From Crocinitomicaceae bacterium (lineage in GTDB: Bacteria > Bacteroidota > Bacteroidia > Flavobacteriales_D > Crocinitomicaceae), in contig JAGNZC010000002.1 in the NCBI GenBank assembly GCA_017984635.1, forward strand, positions 62,001-126,000: a stretch of DNA of 64,000 nt, written 5' to 3'. Each line of letters opens with the position of its first letter. Position 1 is the first letter of the stretch. Under the pieces are notes generated by a model. The model had not been told where the DNA came from. It searched no databases and saw only the letters and a program-made list of their open reading frames with translations. This document shows, one piece after another, positions 52,254 through 61,760 of this stretch. The position numbers and the translations under genes were made by a program.

Positions 52254-53014
52254 TACATTTTTTTTGTGAGTCCAAAACTAATTCCATACGCTTGATTTTT
52301 ATGGATATATGATTGGTATTGATCAAATGACGAGTTGAATTGAACCCGCATTTCTGGGGAAATCAAGAGTGAAAAACCTTTATTAAAATCAATCATTAAA
52401 CCAAAATTCAATAAACCACTAACACTAAAAGGAGAAGTTTTTTCAGACAATCCTTCTGTTAATTCTTTCGCTGATTCATTGTTTACTTGCCAATTAATGG
52501 TTCTTTTTGAAGATATGTTCATTTGCGGTAACAAGCCAATTCCAGCATAAAAATGAAAACGATTTTTTTGAACTTTATAATTCACCCTCAAAGGCATCGA
52601 AATGTAATGATAGCGTGTTTGATAAGAATAGGTTGAATCAGATCCAACAAAAGAGTAATCTTCACCATTTTGAACATAAGCAATTCCTGCATCCCAAAAA
52701 ATATGTTTGGTCAAATCATTTTGAATCCCTAAACAATAAGACCATAGCTGAGCTGCTTTCTCATCGGCTCTTTTACCAAGCGGATCTCCATACAAAGGCC
52801 CATTTTCAGTTAAGGTTCTAAATGAACTAGACCAATTTGCTGTTAGACATACACGTGTACCCAATTCCGTTAAAGGAACAAATTTCAATTCTTTCGGTTT
52901 TTCGGTTTTTTTCTTTTCTGTTTTTCCTTTTGTTTCTGGAGCTCCAATTAATACCTGAGCGTTACCAATTGAAACAAAAAATAAAAGTCCAAATAGTAGA
53001 ATATATTGCTTCAT
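52253..53014 (-). CDS. Predicted outer-membrane beta-barrel protein
   Basis: 253 residues. A Sec signal (FGLLFFVSIGNAQ) is followed by a Lys/Glu/Thr-rich linker, then alternating beta-strand pattern typical of PorT/OmpW-like eight-stranded barrels: FWDAGIAYVQNG, RYHYISMPLRVNYKV, FHFYAGIGLLPQM, SGLLNFGLMIDFNKGF, LLISPEMRVQF, and a final aromatic strand (YGISFGLTKKM). No enzymatic motif. It begins the operon with Nif3 and the zinc-ribbon gene. It resembles PorT-family outer-membrane proteins in general pattern only. Confidence 0.82.
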   Translation of the reverse strand: MKQYILLFGLLFFVSIGNAQVLIGAPETKGKTEKKKTEKPKELKFVPLTELGTRVCLTANWSSSFRTLTENGPLYGDPLGKRADEKAAQLWSYCLGIQNDLTKHIFWDAGIAYVQNGEDYSFVGSDSTYSYQTRYHYISMPLRVNYKVQKNRFHFYAGIGLLPQMNISSKRTINWQVNNESAKELTEGLSEKTSPFSVSGLLNFGLMIDFNKGFSLLISPEMRVQFNSSFDQYQSYIHKNQAYGISFGLTKKM

Positions 53015-53075
53015 TTTTTGTTAATTTTACATTCCTAATTATTAAGCAAATATCGTTAATTTAAATACGCATCCT

Positions 53076-55958
53076 ATGAATTCAACTGAAAAAAAGAAAA
53101 AAAGTCTTGTGAAAAGAATATTAAAATGGAGTGGAATTGTTTTTATCACTTTTTTAGCCCTATTAATTGCACTTCCTTATTTCTTCAAAGACGATATTAA
53201 ACAATTAGTCATTGATGAAGTAAATAAATCGTTGAATGCAAAATTATCAATGGGAGAATTTGACTTAACATTCGTCAGTACGTTCCCCAATATGACTATT
53301 GAATTAAATGATACAAAATTAGAAGGAATCAATGAATTCAAAGGAGTTGAACTTGCAAATATCAAACAATTTAGTGCTCATGTAGGATTTTGGAATGTTG
53401 TTGGAGGCGATCAAATTGAAATAAAAGCGATTCATTTAGTAGAGCCTAAATTTGATGTACGCATTTTAAAAAATGGAAAAGCGAATTACGACATCGTAAA
53501 GCCAGATTCTGTTAAACCTGTCGAACAAGCAGAAGAACCTTCTAATTTCAAACTTTCGCTAAAAGAATACTCCATTAAAAATGGAACCGTGAAATACGAC
53601 GACCAAACTTCTGATATGTTGTTGGATATTCAAAATTTAAATCACAACGGAAAGGGAGATTTAACTGCGGATATAATCGATTTTGAAACAACAACTTCTA
53701 TGGATAAAATGTCGTTTAATATGGATGGCGTATCTTATTTATCTGAAGTAAAAACAAACTTTATCGTTAATCTGTTAATGGAACTCGGTGAAAATAGCTC
53801 GAAATTTACATTAAGAGAAAATGAATTTAAGTTAAATGCTTTAACGTTCTCATTGGATGGCTTTTATGAAATGTTAGAAAATTCATCCAATATGGATTTT
53901 AAAATCAATGCAGCACAAGCGACATTCAAAGATTTTCTTTCGTTGATTCCAACATTCTACCAATCAGGCTATGAATCAATTATTACAAAAGGTTCGTTGG
54001 ATTTTGGCGGATTCTTAAAAGGTAAAATGGACGATAAAAACATGCCTGCATGGGATTTCAAGTTAAATGTTGCCAATGCTTCAATCAAATATCCAGATTT
54101 ACCTGGAACGATTAAGAACATTGTTATAAAAGCTGCATCCAGATTTAAAGGTGGTTCAAACATGGATAACATGACCGTTGATGTAGATAAATTCCATGCT
54201 GACTTTGCAGGTAACACATTGGATGCAACATTAAAAATGCGCAATCCTATGACAGACCCATTGTTGATTGCATCCGTATTAGCCAATGTGGATTTAGCAA
54301 GTTTGAAACAAGTTATTCCAATGGGAGAAGGCGAATCTTATAAAGGAAAATTAAAAGCTGATGTGAAATTAAATGGACGAATGAGTGCTATAGACAATGG
54401 CAATTACGAAGCATTTAAAGCAGCTGGAACGCTTGAGTTGTGGAACATGCTCTACAAATCAAAAGATTTCAAAGAACCTATTGAAATTGCTAACTTAATT
54501 TTTAGATTCACTCCTAAAAACTTAAATCTTGAAAAATTAATTGCTAAAACAGGTCGCTCAGACTTTCAAATGAATGGAACAATTGATAATTACATGGGAT
54601 ATGTTTTCAGGGAAGAATTATTGAAAGGAAATTTTGCTTTTACAAGTAATTATTTAGACATCGATCAATTAATGGGGTTAGTTCCTGCTCAAGATAACAA
54701 ACCTGATGCAGCATCCTCTGAACCAGCAGCAAAAACTACACCATCTTCTGAACCTATCTTAATTCCTGATAATATTGATTTTAATTTAACAACTGCTATC
54801 GCTACTGTTCATTATAATAAAATGAATATAAAAAATGTATCTGGAGGAATAAAAGTGAAAGATGAAGTGGCAATTCTTTCAAATTTAATGATGAATACAA
54901 TGGGAGGTTCAATAGGATTATCCGGTGACTTCTCAACAGTTGATCATTACAAACCAGCTGTTAATTTTGCTTACAATTTAAAGGAAATTGATGTGACAGA
55001 ATTGGCTACAAACTTCATCACAATTGAAAAAATTGCACCCATTACAAAATATGCGCAAGGGAAAATAAGTTCAACTTTCACAATGAAATCTGCTTTAACT
55101 TCCAACCTTGATCCTATTTATCCTTCGTTGAATGCAGCAGGTGATTTTTCAACAAAATCATTGACTGTTTCTGGATTTAAACCTTTAGAAGAATTAGCAA
55201 CAGCTTTGAAAAAAGAAGCTTATGCGAAACAGACGTTGAAAGATGTTTATTTGAAATTCAAATTAACGGATGGTAAATTAAGTGTGACTCCATTTGATGT
55301 GAAATTAGGGAAAATGAATGCTAATATCGCTGGTTACACAAGCTTAGATCAATCTATTAATTACGATATTAAATTATTGGTTCCGAAAGAAGAAATTCCT
55401 GCAGAAATGATCAAAACAGCTGAAAAAGCATTAGCAAAAGTAAATTCTATGCTTCCAAAATTAAATCTTGCTTCAATTCCTGCACAAATTCCTGTTAAAG
55501 TAAACATGATTGGAACAGTTACTAATCCAAAAATCAATACAGATTTTAAAGAAGCATTATTAGCTGCAACAGGAAATTTAAAAGGTAATCTTGAAAATGC
55601 AAAACAAGCAATTAAAGACACTGCAAAAGCAATTATCAATCAAAAAATAAATGAAGTTCGCGAGGATTTAAATGCTAAAAAAGCACAAATAATGGCTGAT
55701 GCTCAGCGTCAAGCAGATAAAGTAAAGGCTGAAGCTAAAAAACAAGCGGACGATTTGAAAGCACAAACAAAAAAAGAAGTGGAAGAATTGGTGAATAAAG
55801 CTGGTGGCAATCCATTCCAGAAAAAAGCGGCTGAAATAGCTGGAAATAAAATGCTTAAAGTAGCTGATGAAAAAATCAATAAAATCAATATTGAAGCGGA
55901 TAAAAAAGCAGATGCTATTCTGCAAGAAGCAAAAGACAGAGCAGATAAAATCAAATAA
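53076..55958 (+). CDS. AsmA family protein with long C-terminal helical tail
   Basis: 960 residues. A basic N-terminus and one membrane helix (about 18-34; FITFLALLIALPYFF) are followed by AsmA-type domains: LSMGEFDLTFVSTFPNMTIE (the DLTFxxxFPNxxI motif of Bacteroidota AsmA proteins), a beta-rich core, and an AsmA_2-like segment (LSGDFSTVDHYKPAVNFAYN, KLSVTPFDVKLGKMN) near residues 620-830. AsmA-like proteins act in inner-to-outer-membrane lipid traffic. The last about 110 residues are a charged, Ala/Lys/Glu-rich helical tail with repeated QADKVKAEAKKQ-type steps. The gene stands alone, with a terminator after it. Confidence 0.88.
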   Translation: MNSTEKKKKSLVKRILKWSGIVFITFLALLIALPYFFKDDIKQLVIDEVNKSLNAKLSMGEFDLTFVSTFPNMTIELNDTKLEGINEFKGVELANIKQFSAHVGFWNVVGGDQIEIKAIHLVEPKFDVRILKNGKANYDIVKPDSVKPVEQAEEPSNFKLSLKEYSIKNGTVKYDDQTSDMLLDIQNLNHNGKGDLTADIIDFETTTSMDKMSFNMDGVSYLSEVKTNFIVNLLMELGENSSKFTLRENEFKLNALTFSLDGFYEMLENSSNMDFKINAAQATFKDFLSLIPTFYQSGYESIITKGSLDFGGFLKGKMDDKNMPAWDFKLNVANASIKYPDLPGTIKNIVIKAASRFKGGSNMDNMTVDVDKFHADFAGNTLDATLKMRNPMTDPLLIASVLANVDLASLKQVIPMGEGESYKGKLKADVKLNGRMSAIDNGNYEAFKAAGTLELWNMLYKSKDFKEPIEIANLIFRFTPKNLNLEKLIAKTGRSDFQMNGTIDNYMGYVFREELLKGNFAFTSNYLDIDQLMGLVPAQDNKPDAASSEPAAKTTPSSEPILIPDNIDFNLTTAIATVHYNKMNIKNVSGGIKVKDEVAILSNLMMNTMGGSIGLSGDFSTVDHYKPAVNFAYNLKEIDVTELATNFITIEKIAPITKYAQGKISSTFTMKSALTSNLDPIYPSLNAAGDFSTKSLTVSGFKPLEELATALKKEAYAKQTLKDVYLKFKLTDGKLSVTPFDVKLGKMNANIAGYTSLDQSINYDIKLLVPKEEIPAEMIKTAEKALAKVNSMLPKLNLASIPAQIPVKVNMIGTVTNPKINTDFKEALLAATGNLKGNLENAKQAIKDTAKAIINQKINEVREDLNAKKAQIMADAQRQADKVKAEAKKQADDLKAQTKKEVEELVNKAGGNPFQKKAAEIAGNKMLKVADEKINKINIEADKKADAILQEAKDRADKIK

Positions 55959-55973
55959 AAAATATCAATTACT

Positions 55974-56005
55974 AAAAAAGCTGGATTATACATTCCAGCT
56001 TTTTT
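55974..56005. terminator. Bidirectional terminator between asmA-like and chaN-like genes
   Basis: 12-bp stem AAAAAAGCTGGA / TCCAGCTTTTTT with an 8-nt loop between convergent genes, so it can act in both directions. Confidence 0.88.
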
Positions 56006-56023
56006 GTTTATAAATAAATCTGA

Positions 56024-56884
56024 TTAATACGTTCGGGTCATATCATCCGCAATACAAATAATAAATGGCGCTTTATTCATATGTTCTTTTTCTAATCGAT
56101 CAATTGATTTTTGTGTTACTGTAGAAATTGAAATAGTAGCTAACGAAGGAACAGATTGCTGAATATACCACATAATTCCTTGATTAAAATCGGTATGGTA
56201 CGCACCATTGAAATGTAGAATTTTCTTTCCTTTTTTTATACTTTCCAATAGAAAAAAGGCCATTGTAGCATCTTTTAAAGCTTGTGCTGCTAACATATGT
56301 TTTCCTCCCATGTGTTGTTCCATTTCTTTTAATGCCGCATATTGTGTCAAAGTTGAATCGATAGAAAATGGCAACGGAACCATGTTACTTTTATCTTCAA
56401 CACTTAACGTATCCAACGCTTTTTGTCCTTTTTTGAAAAGTAAATTCGCAAACTTTCTAGGAACATTTGTTGCAATACCATTCAGTTGTTTTTCTCTCAT
56501 GAAAAGCAATAATGGTTTGTAATCGGTAGAATAATTATTCCACTGACGCACCGTATCTTTAAATTGCTTTTCATTTAATTGTTTATTCAAAAACTGGGTA
56601 AAAAGTGCTTGCTGATCGTGTTCATACATTTCAAAACCAACAACCAATTCTGAATGATGTTCGGCTTCCATTTTTGTTAACACTTGTAATTCAATCCAAT
56701 GTGCGATTGGATTATCGTGTTGCTCTCCAAAAAATACAGCATCTTTTTTCGACAATGTATTTAACATTTTTTCCAAAGAGACCTTTTTTCCTTTTGCAGT
56801 ATAAATGACAAAAGCACCATCATTTTGAGCGTAGAGAAGAACGGTGGAATAAAATGAAAGTGATAAGAGAATTTTTTTAAGCAT
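56024..56884 (-). CDS. ChaN family haem-binding uptake/Tiki-superfamily protein
   Basis: 286 residues with an N-terminal signal (MLKKILLSLSFYSTVLLYAQ). The ChaN/Tiki motifs are in order: FFGEQHDNPIAHWIELQV, VGFEMYEHDQQALFTQFL, the MEQHMGGKHMLAAQALKDAT helix, and LHFNGAYHTDFNQGIMWYI. ChaN-type proteins bind haem as a stacked pair in some species, and others of the superfamily may be metalloproteases; the conserved His and Glu residues fit either. No iron-uptake neighbours are present. It is convergent with the AsmA-like gene. Confidence 0.87.
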   Translation of the reverse strand: MLKKILLSLSFYSTVLLYAQNDGAFVIYTAKGKKVSLEKMLNTLSKKDAVFFGEQHDNPIAHWIELQVLTKMEAEHHSELVVGFEMYEHDQQALFTQFLNKQLNEKQFKDTVRQWNNYSTDYKPLLLFMREKQLNGIATNVPRKFANLLFKKGQKALDTLSVEDKSNMVPLPFSIDSTLTQYAALKEMEQHMGGKHMLAAQALKDATMAFFLLESIKKGKKILHFNGAYHTDFNQGIMWYIQQSVPSLATISISTVTQKSIDRLEKEHMNKAPFIICIADDMTRTY

Positions 56885-56943
56885 ATTTCGATTTTTTTAA
56901 CAACTTGTTGGCACAATAATAGGAAACTTCAGTAGAATATTCC

Positions 56944-56951
56944 TAATTTTG
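56944..56951 (+). promoter_or_regulatory. -7 element just before the LtaS-like gene
   Basis: TAATTTTG ends only eight bases before the ATG at 56960, so the mRNA would be leaderless or nearly so. Confidence 0.45.
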
Positions 56952-56959
56952 ACTAGAAT

Positions 56960-58846
56960 ATGAATAAAATCATTGGTGTTGTAAACGGAATAAAACCATT
57001 ATTCCAAAGATTAGCTATCATTTTTATGATGATGACAATCACCCGCCTTTTGTTTTATGGCTTCAACAATGCTAGTTTTACTTCAATTTCACTGAAAGAT
57101 TATGGTGTTGCAGCTTGGTTTGATTCCATGACTATCGCGCTCTATTTTTCTCCATTCATTTTCATTTCTTTAATTCCAATGCCTCAAAGTTGGTTTAAAT
57201 GGAAAGAAATTTGTTTGAAAATCTATTTTCACAGTATCAGTGCGTTGATGATTGCCCTTAACTTAATGGATATTGAATATTTCAAATATACGAGTAAGCG
57301 ATCAACATTTGACTTGTTAACGATTGTTGGAACAGGTAACGACCTTCAACAATTAGCAACTACTTTCGTAAAGGATTTTTGGTTAATTATTTTATTGTTT
57401 GTTGGTGTTATTCTTTTGAATGAGTGGTTATACCGCAAAACCAAGACTTCTTTCACACCTTTACGTCCTTTATTTGCAGGACTTCTGTTTCGTTTCGCGA
57501 TTGTTTTACCAGCGTTTATTCTACTTTCAAGAGGTGGAATTCAATTGCGCCCAATTGGTATTGTTGAAGCGTCTCAATATTCAAACCCAGAAAATTCTGC
57601 ATTTATCTTGAATACGCCACTTACGATGTTAAAATCATACGGAAAAGAGCGATTAGAACTGAAAAATTATTTTACAGAAAAACAAAACGACCAACTATTT
57701 AATCCAATTCAATCATCACATCCACAACATATTCTACCAGATGGAACCAATGTAATGATCATCATTTTAGAAAGTTTTGGAAATGAGTTTGTCGGTGCTT
57801 TCAACCATGGTAAATCCTATACTCCGTTTTTTGATTCACTTATCAATCAGTCACTTACTTTTGAATACGGCATTGCAAATGGAAAAAAATCGATCGAAGC
57901 AGTTCCATCCATCATTGCTTCCATACCAAGTTTAATGGATAATCCCTATATTTCCTCTCCTTATGGAAATAACAAGGTGAATTCATTAGTTTCAATACTA
58001 AAGAAAAAAGGATATGATTCAGGCTTTTACCATGGAGCTACCAATGGATCAATGCGCTTCAATGGTTTTGCTGCACAATTAGGCTTTAATCATTATTTTG
58101 GTCGTTTTGAATACAACAACGATCAACATTTTGATAAAACTTGGGGCATTTTAGACGAATACTTCAATCCGTGGACAGCGCAACAACTTTCCGCTTTAAA
58201 ACAGCCCTTTATTGGCACTTTATTTACGTTATCTTCTCACCATCCGTATTTTGTGCCACCACATTGGAAAAACAAAGTAATCAAAGGAAACCAACCCATT
58301 TGTGCTTCAATTAGCTACGGAGATATCTCTTTAAAAAAGTTTTTTGAAACGGCTAAAAAACAAGCATGGTACAACAATACATTATTTGTTTTGGTAGCTG
58401 ATCATACACCTGCAACTATAAATCAATTGTATAATGATCGTCGTTTTAAATATCAAATTCCGATTGTTTTTTACCACCCTAAAAAATTGCTTCCGGTGAA
58501 AAAAGAGCGGAAAATTATTCAACAATTAGATATTATGCCTACAATATTGGATTTACTAAACATCCAAACGAATTTCTATGCTTATGGCCAATCCATTTAT
58601 AAAAATTCAGAACGAGAAGCATTTACCTATTTAGAAGGTTCTTATTTTTACTTTACTAAAAATCATCTGTATACTTTTACAAATGAAAAGGCACGAAATT
58701 TGTTCGATTTCACCGATAAAAAGATGTTTCCTAATGATTCACTTTCTTTTTACAAAATGGAATCGAAACGTGTTGAAAAACGATTAAAAGCAATCATTCA
58801 GCGCTACAATCGTGATTTGATTCACAATAAAACTGCAGTGAAATGA
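56960..58846 (+). CDS. LTA synthase-like/sulfatase membrane phosphotransferase
   Basis: 628 residues. Five N-terminal membrane segments (about 10-210) are followed by an extracytoplasmic alkaline-phosphatase-superfamily domain: NVMIIILESFGNEF (metal Glu), IANGKKSIEAVPSIIASIPS (Ser/Thr nucleophile region), YHGATNGSMRFNGFAAQLGF, and LVADHTPA (Asp-His metal ligands). This is the LtaS/OpgB/EptA architecture; such enzymes move a phosphoglycerol or phosphoethanolamine group from a phospholipid to a glycan or lipid, leaving diacylglycerol. The donor here is not known. The 3' end overlaps the lipid kinase gene by four bases (ATGA), which suits recycling of the diacylglycerol product. Confidence 0.88.
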   Translation: MNKIIGVVNGIKPLFQRLAIIFMMMTITRLLFYGFNNASFTSISLKDYGVAAWFDSMTIALYFSPFIFISLIPMPQSWFKWKEICLKIYFHSISALMIALNLMDIEYFKYTSKRSTFDLLTIVGTGNDLQQLATTFVKDFWLIILLFVGVILLNEWLYRKTKTSFTPLRPLFAGLLFRFAIVLPAFILLSRGGIQLRPIGIVEASQYSNPENSAFILNTPLTMLKSYGKERLELKNYFTEKQNDQLFNPIQSSHPQHILPDGTNVMIIILESFGNEFVGAFNHGKSYTPFFDSLINQSLTFEYGIANGKKSIEAVPSIIASIPSLMDNPYISSPYGNNKVNSLVSILKKKGYDSGFYHGATNGSMRFNGFAAQLGFNHYFGRFEYNNDQHFDKTWGILDEYFNPWTAQQLSALKQPFIGTLFTLSSHHPYFVPPHWKNKVIKGNQPICASISYGDISLKKFFETAKKQAWYNNTLFVLVADHTPATINQLYNDRRFKYQIPIVFYHPKKLLPVKKERKIIQQLDIMPTILDLLNIQTNFYAYGQSIYKNSEREAFTYLEGSYFYFTKNHLYTFTNEKARNLFDFTDKKMFPNDSLSFYKMESKRVEKRLKAIIQRYNRDLIHNKTAVK

Positions 58847-59721
58847 AACAAAAAATTCGATTTATCATCAACCCAATTTCAGGGGTCGGCAAAAAGGGTG
58901 ATTTACCTTTTTTGATCGAACAAAATTTGGATCATTCAAAATTTGAGTACGACATCAAATACACTGAATACAGAAAGCATGCAAAAGAAATTGCACGAAC
59001 TGCTTCCGATGAAAAAATTGATATTGTGTGTGCTGTCGGTGGTGATGGCTCCGTTCATGAAGTTGGAACAGCTTTAATTGGATCTGCAACAAAATTAGCG
59101 ATAATACCTTGTGGTTCAGGTAACGGATTAGCACGACATTTAGGCATACCAGTTGATATTGTGAAATCAATACTAACAATGAATACTGCTCCAATAGTAA
59201 AAATGGATACTGTATTGGTTAATGACAAACCTTTTTTAGGAATTGGAGGCTATGGATTTGACGCACACATTGCTAAAATGTTCGATAATTATCACAAACG
59301 TGGTTTTTGGAGTTACGTAAAATTAGTAATGAAAGAGTTTTCAACGTTCAAACCAGTTGAAATTGAGATTGATTTGAATGGTGAAAAAACGACAAAAAAA
59401 GTGTTTTTATGCAACATTGCTAACGCTTCTGAATTTGGTAATGGCTTTGTTATTTCACCGAATTCAGATATTACAGATGGTCAATTAGAATTGTGTTTAT
59501 TCAAACCCTTTTCACCCTGGTTAGCCCCATTTGTAGTAAGTCGATTCTTCAAAAGAACTGTTCATCAATCACGTTTTTCTGAAATCATTCAATTTAAAAA
59601 AGTAAGATTGACCTTAGGAAAAACACTTGCGCATTATGATGGAGAACCCTTCCAAGTTCGGAATGAATTAAATGTGGAAGTAATCCCACAAAGTTTATAT
59701 ATTTTAACAGGAAACAAGTAA
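58843..59721 (+). CDS. Diacylglycerol/lipid kinase family protein (YegS/DgkB-like)
   Basis: 292 residues of the diacylglycerol kinase catalytic domain family. INPISGVGKKGD opens the protein, the nucleotide-binding AVGGDGSVHEV (GGDGT-type) follows at about residue 67, and IPCGSGNGLARHLGI is the second signature. The C-terminal part has GGYGFDAHIAKMF, NASEFGNGFVISPNSDITDG and LAHYDGEPFQV. It phosphorylates a lipid hydroxyl, probably diacylglycerol giving phosphatidic acid. It is translationally coupled to the LtaS-like gene, and followed after seven bases by the DUF1569 gene. Confidence 0.92.
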   Translation: MKQKIRFIINPISGVGKKGDLPFLIEQNLDHSKFEYDIKYTEYRKHAKEIARTASDEKIDIVCAVGGDGSVHEVGTALIGSATKLAIIPCGSGNGLARHLGIPVDIVKSILTMNTAPIVKMDTVLVNDKPFLGIGGYGFDAHIAKMFDNYHKRGFWSYVKLVMKEFSTFKPVEIEIDLNGEKTTKKVFLCNIANASEFGNGFVISPNSDITDGQLELCLFKPFSPWLAPFVVSRFFKRTVHQSRFSEIIQFKKVRLTLGKTLAHYDGEPFQVRNELNVEVIPQSLYILTGNK

Positions 59722-59728
59722 TAAAGTT

Positions 59729-60178
59729 ATGGCTTTTATTGAATTAGATATCGCAGAAATGATCCAAACATTGGATAAATTACAACAAGAAACACCTGCA
59801 AAATGGGGAAACCTTTCGGCACAAGGCATGGTGGAACACTTATGTGATGGATTAAAAATGTCTTCTGGAAAACTAAAATTCCCGCTTGAAATAGCACCTG
59901 ACAAAATTGAAAAAATGCAAGCTTTTTTAGCATCAGATAAACCAATGGCAAAAAATATTGAAGTTTCATTTGCTCCAAAAAACACGCCTTTACGTCACGA
60001 AGAAATAGAATTAGCGATTGATGAATTTTTATTGGAATGGATTGATTTTGAAGAACATTTTTCTGATGAAAACACAACTGAACAACACCCATTTTATGGT
60101 GATTTAACGTTTGACCAATGGTGTCAATTACATGCTAAACATTTCACGCATCATTTTGAACAATTTGGATTGATTTAA
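59729..60178 (+). CDS. DUF1569 (DinB-like) protein
   Basis: 149 residues. The DUF1569 pattern is visible: LDKLQQETPAKWGNLSAQGM, VEHLCDGLKMSSG, FYGDLTFDQWCQLHAKHFTH, and the C-terminal HHFEQFGLI, with His residues placed as in DinB-type metal sites. Its function is unknown. It lies seven bases after the lipid kinase gene, and its stop codon overlaps the ATG of the next small gene (TAATG at 60176-60180), so it is part of the same operon. Confidence 0.88.
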   Translation: MAFIELDIAEMIQTLDKLQQETPAKWGNLSAQGMVEHLCDGLKMSSGKLKFPLEIAPDKIEKMQAFLASDKPMAKNIEVSFAPKNTPLRHEEIELAIDEFLLEWIDFEEHFSDENTTEQHPFYGDLTFDQWCQLHAKHFTHHFEQFGLI

Positions 60179-60333
60179 TGGTTTTAATCTATTCTTTTGT
60201 AATTGGAAGTATTGGTGGCATAATTAATTACATTGTCTCCCGAAAAAAAGGACATACTTCCATTTCTATTTTAGTATTAGGAATACTCGCATTTACTGCT
60301 GTAGCATATTCCTTTTTAAAATATATTTTATAG
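60178..60333 (+). CDS. Small two-helix membrane protein (51 residues)
   Basis: 51 residues. ATG at 60178 overlaps the DUF1569 stop codon (TAATG); the frame ends with TAG at 60331-60333. Two hydrophobic helices (about 2-20, LIYSFVIGSIGGIINYIV; and 29-49, ISILVLGILAFTAVAYSFL) flank a basic loop with SRKKGH, a hairpin topology with the loop on the cytoplasmic side by the positive-inside rule. I do not recognise a family. The overlapping start and the clean hydrophobic pattern support it being real; translation is not demonstrated. Confidence 0.6.
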   Translation: MVLIYSFVIGSIGGIINYIVSRKKGHTSISILVLGILAFTAVAYSFLKYIL

Positions 60334-60416
60334 ATTTTATCTTTTCAAAAAGCATTAATCCGTATATTCGTATCATTCAAATTTTACGCACAAAAGTTTG
60401 AAATTGGTTAAGTATT

Positions 60417-61757
60417 ATGATTGGATTAAAAAATGATTTTCCTACCAGCACTTTAGCAGAATGGAAAATTCAATTAGAAAAAGAATTAAAAGGAGCTGAT
60501 TTTTCAGTTTTAGGCCGAACGGACCTAATTGAAGAACTAGAATACCAAACTTTTCATCATTCAGAAAGCGGAGAAATAGCTTTGGAAACGCCTGGATCTT
60601 TTCCCTTTACACGTGGTTTTCAACCTCGCACAAACGATTGGAACATAGGGCAAGAAATAGTAGTGAAAGACGCCAAAATTGCCAATGAAAAAGCGTTGTC
60701 ATTATTAATGAAAGGCTGTAATTATTTGCGTTTTCACTTCGATGAACATCAACCAATCGACTTAGCACAAACATTCAAAGACATTCAATTTGAATACATT
60801 CACGCTTCTTTTACGATTCAATCAATCGCTCAATTTCAAGCTTTTGAAACTTATTTCAATCATTCATTTCCAATCAGTATTCGTTTTTCAATTGACGCAC
60901 AATCAATGAAGAGTGAGTGCTTTGACTACATTGCTGACAAAGCAAAAAACAAACAATTTATTTTTTGTCACATCAATGGATTCGCATTGCAACAAACAGG
61001 AGCGACAACATGGCAAGAAATCGCTTATTCCATTGCGCAAGGACATGAACAAATTGTTGGATTACTTGAACGTGGATTGACGATTGATCAAGCTACAGCT
61101 TGTATTCAATTCAGTTTTGGAATAGGTTCAAATTATTTCTTTGAAATTGCCAAAATCCGAGCTTTTAGAAGTACTTGGTCTAAAATCATACAAGCTTATC
61201 AACCGATTCATTCCTGTTCCTACAATTGTGAAATCACCGCAGAAATAGGACATGTAAATAAATCATTGAAAGATCCTTACACGAATTTCTTGCGTCAAAC
61301 AACAGAAGCAATGTCTGCCTGTTCAGCTGGAGTTACAAACTTAATCGTTCACCCGCATGATGCAATTGCACAAAACAAAACTGCATTAGCGGAACGAATG
61401 GCAATCAATGTTTCATTAATAATAAAAGAAGAAAGTTACTTCGATTCAGTTATTGATCCACTAGGTGGAAGTTATGCGATTGAATTTATTACGCAACAAA
61501 TAGAAAATAAAGCCTGGCATTTGTTTCAAGAAATAGAAAAACGAGCGGGTATCAATTCAAATAATGCGCTAGAAATGTTGAAAGATCAAGTTAAAACGAA
61601 AGCAAAAAATCGAATTCAAGCTTTAAAAGAAAATAAAAATACATTAATTGGAATCAATAAATTTCACTTATCATCGGAAGAAGAAAATACGATTATTGTT
61701 TCTAAAACATTCATAGGATTACCTTTTTTACAGTTGGAAAACCTATTAACAAACTAA
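60417..61757 (+). CDS. mutA: Methylmalonyl-CoA mutase, small subunit
   Basis: 446 residues. It shows the mutase N-terminal (beta-alpha)8 barrel pattern: GSFPFTRGFQPRTNDW, FAHINGF-like FCHINGFALQQTGA, FGIGSNYFFEIAKIRAFRST, and DPLGGSYAIEF. The C-terminal cobalamin-binding domain is absent, as in Bacteroidota-type MutA, which acts as the catalytically inactive partner of MutB. It lies three bases before mutB. Together they interconvert methylmalonyl-CoA and succinyl-CoA in propionate metabolism. No cobalamin riboswitch-like structure is evident in the 83-bp upstream gap. Confidence 0.94.
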   Translation: MIGLKNDFPTSTLAEWKIQLEKELKGADFSVLGRTDLIEELEYQTFHHSESGEIALETPGSFPFTRGFQPRTNDWNIGQEIVVKDAKIANEKALSLLMKGCNYLRFHFDEHQPIDLAQTFKDIQFEYIHASFTIQSIAQFQAFETYFNHSFPISIRFSIDAQSMKSECFDYIADKAKNKQFIFCHINGFALQQTGATTWQEIAYSIAQGHEQIVGLLERGLTIDQATACIQFSFGIGSNYFFEIAKIRAFRSTWSKIIQAYQPIHSCSYNCEITAEIGHVNKSLKDPYTNFLRQTTEAMSACSAGVTNLIVHPHDAIAQNKTALAERMAINVSLIIKEESYFDSVIDPLGGSYAIEFITQQIENKAWHLFQEIEKRAGINSNNALEMLKDQVKTKAKNRIQALKENKNTLIGINKFHLSSEEENTIIVSKTFIGLPFLQLENLLTN

Positions 61758-61760
61758 ACC

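Noticed and set aside
60334-60416. Cobalamin riboswitch ahead of mutA
   Set aside because: The gap is 83 bp, AT-rich, and shows no multi-helix structure or B12-box-like sequence.
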